A stretch of DNA of 46,798 nt from assembly GCA_003240755.1 (NCBI GenBank), contig QFNF01000021.1, positions 1 through 46,798 of the forward strand. The letters are read 5' to 3'. The translations under genes and the position numbers were made by a program. Shown here piece after piece: positions 45,344 to 46,798 of the stretch; the stretch's first letter is position 1; the number at the start of each line of letters is the position of its first letter. The notes beneath the pieces are model-generated. The model saw only the letters and a list, made by a program, of their open reading frames with translations. It was not told the origin of the DNA and did not search any database. Source of the stretch: Sphingomonas hengshuiensis. GTDB taxonomy: Bacteria > Pseudomonadota > Alphaproteobacteria > Sphingomonadales > Sphingomonadaceae.

Positions 45344-46798
45344 TTACCCCACGCTCAGCCGCAGCCCCCCGTCCCCTTCATCGACCCGCACGGTCGATCC
45401 GTCGCGGACGTCGCCGCGCAGGATCAGGTCGGCCAGCGGGTCCTGCAGATAGCGCTGCACCGCGCGCTTCAGCGGCCGTGCGCCGTACACCGGGTCGTAC
45501 CCGACCCGGCCGAGCCACGCGCGCGCGGCGTCGGTCATTTCCACCTTCACCTTGCGGTCGGCCAGCAGCCGGCCGACGCGCGCGACCTGGATGTCGACGA
45601 TCGGCGCCATGTGATCGGCGGCCAGCCGGTGGAACAGGATGATCTCGTCCAGCCGGTTGAGGAATTCCGGCCGGAAATGCGCCCGCACCACGTCCATCAC
45701 CTGCGGCTCGACCTCCTCGACCGGCTGTCCGTCGGCAAGGTTGGTCAGATACTGCGACCCCAGGTTCGACGTCAGGATGACGATCGTGTTCGAAAAATCG
45801 ACCGTGCGGCCCTGACCATCGGTCAGGCGGCCGTCGTCCAGCACCTGCAGCAGGATATTGAACACGTCGCCATGCGCCTTCTCCACCTCGTCGAACAGCA
45901 CGACCTGATAGGGCCGGCGCCGCACCGCCTCGGTCAGCACGCCGCCTTCCTCATAGCCGACATAGCCGGGAGGAGCGCCGATCAGCCGCGCGACGGCGTG
46001 CTTCTCCATGAACTCGCTCATGTCGATGCGGACCATCGCGTTGGGATCGTCGAACAGGAACTCGGCGAGCGCCTTGGTCAGCTCGGTCTTGCCGACGCCC
46101 GTCGGCCCGAGGAACAGGAACGAGCCGAGCGGGCGGTTCGGATCCTGTAGCCCGGCCCGCGCACGGCGGACGGCGGTGGAGACGGCCCGCACCGCATCGG
46201 CCTGACCGATCACGCGCTTGCCGATCACCTCCTCCATCTTGAGGAGCTTGTCGCGCTCACCCTCCATCATTCGCTCGACCGGGATGCCGGTCCAGCGGGC
46301 GACGACGCCGGCGATATCCTCCGACGTCACTTCCTCGCGCAGCATGGCGTTGGCCGCGGCGCCCTGCGCCTCGGCAAGCTGCTTTTCGAGCGCCGGGATG
46401 CGGCCGTAGGAAAGCTCACCCGCCTTGGCGAGATCGCCCTGGCGCTGCGCCTGCTCCAGCTCCAGCCGGGCGGCGTCGAGCTGTTCCTTGAGCTTCGCCT
46501 CGCCGGCCAGCTTGTCCTTCTCGGACTGCCAGCGCTGGGTCAGCTCGGCGGACTGCTGCTCGAGATTGGCGAGTTCCTCCTCGATCTTCTCCAGCCGATC
46601 CTGCGACGCCTCGTCGGTCTCGCGACGCAGGCCCTCGCGCTCGATCTTGAGGCGAAGGATGCGGCGGTCGAGCGTCTCGATCTCCTCGGGCTTCGATTCC
46701 ACCTCCATACGGATGCGGCTCGCGGCCTCGTCCATCAGGTCGATCGCCTTGTCGGGCAGGAAACGGTCGGTGATGTACCGGTTTGAGAGCGTGGCAGC
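45344..46798 (-). CDS. clpB: ATP-dependent disaggregase ClpB, N-terminal part outside the window
   Basis: 484 residues visible, starting inside NBD1 ([37 protein letters not shown]). Next come the coiled-coil middle domain (about 100-250 of the visible part is enclosed by [18 protein letters not shown] through [24 protein letters not shown]) and NBD2 with Walker A GPTGVGKT, Walker [12 protein letters not shown], and the sensor [13 protein letters not shown]. The C-terminal D2-small domain ends DGGLRLSVG. ClpB rescues aggregated proteins with DnaK and is normally under heat-shock control; the promoter is outside the window. The 5' end (N domain and most of NBD1) is missing. Confidence 0.97.
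   Translation of the reverse strand, partial: AATLSNRYITDRFLPDKAIDLMDEAASRIRMEVESKPEEIETLDRRILRLKIEREGLRRETDEASQDRLEKIEEELANLEQQSAELTQRWQSEKDKLAGEAKLKEQLDAARLELEQAQRQGDLAKAGELSYGRIPALEKQLAEAQGAAANAMLREEVTSEDIAGVVARWTGIPVERMMEGERDKLLKMEEVIGKRVIGQADAVRAVSTAVRRARAGLQDPNRPLGSFLFLGPTGVGKTELTKALAEFLFDDPNAMVRIDMSEFMEKHAVARLIGAPPGYVGYEEGGVLTEAVRRRPYQVVLFDEVEKAHGDVFNILLQVLDDGRLTDGQGRTVDFSNTIVILTSNLGSQYLTNLADGQPVEEVEPQVMDVVRAHFRPEFLNRLDEIILFHRLAADHMAPIVDIQVARVGRLLADRKVKVEMTDAARAWLGRVGYDPVYGARPLKRAVQRYLQDPLADLILRGDVRDGSTVRVDEGDGGLRLSVG

Overview
The window is high-GC chromosomal DNA from an alphaproteobacterium, most likely Sphingomonas or a close sphingomonad. The main grounds are two large TonB-dependent receptors with QDIVVTGS/SEEIVVTGSR-type TonB boxes, a DUF3297 protein, a YehU/LytTR-type two-component pair, GH92 and pectin genes, and extragenic CGTCATCCCGGC-type palindromes of the kind seen in sphingomonad genomes. 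Genes are dense. Many neighbours overlap by four bases (ATGA or GTGA), so translational coupling is the rule. I see no tRNA, rRNA, CRISPR array, insertion sequence or phage gene.

Layout. 1-3105 (minus): a CDF metal transporter cut by the window edge, a 2OG-Fe(II) oxygenase, a secreted LpqC/PHB-depolymerase-type esterase and pth. 3362-5695: a secreted GH92 alpha-mannosidase. 5840-13170: a complete histidine utilization locus, hutC, hutF (divergent) and hutI-hutH-hutG-hutU. It uses the five-step route (HutF plus HutG), and a near-perfect HutC-type operator lies between hutF and hutI. An MHS transporter follows at 13175-14443. 14846-22364: a probable pectin/uronate locus with a pectate lyase, a ThuA-cupin fusion protein, a carboxylesterase, a LacI-type repressor, a FAH/MhpD-family hydratase and an ExuT-like transporter. 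Three promoters in it share a TGACACCGGTTTC-like element that I propose is the operator of the LacI protein.

22460-26624: an EVE-domain protein, a small Tyr/Arg-rich exported protein, DUF3297, and a LytS kinase, LytTR regulator and TrhO chain. 26773-31561: a TonB receptor and ligA. The 5' end of ligA is much more AT-rich than the rest and holds two perfect hairpins. 31664-33715: a PAS-GGDEF-EAL-PilZ protein with an intact GGDEF but a phosphodiesterase half that lacks catalytic residues. 33836-35356: class I fumarase, followed by a cluster of long perfect inverted repeats. 35663-39572 (minus): an otsB, GH15, otsA trehalose operon. 39752-41244: folD-marC. 41258-45330: a periplasmic protein, a second TonB receptor behind a Pho-box-like element, and a small secreted protein. 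45344-end: clpB, truncated by the window.

The best candidates for something undescribed are the LacI-controlled pectin regulon with its ThuA-cupin fusion, the GGDEF-EAL-PilZ protein with a dead EAL, and the mosaic, hairpin-bearing start of ligA.
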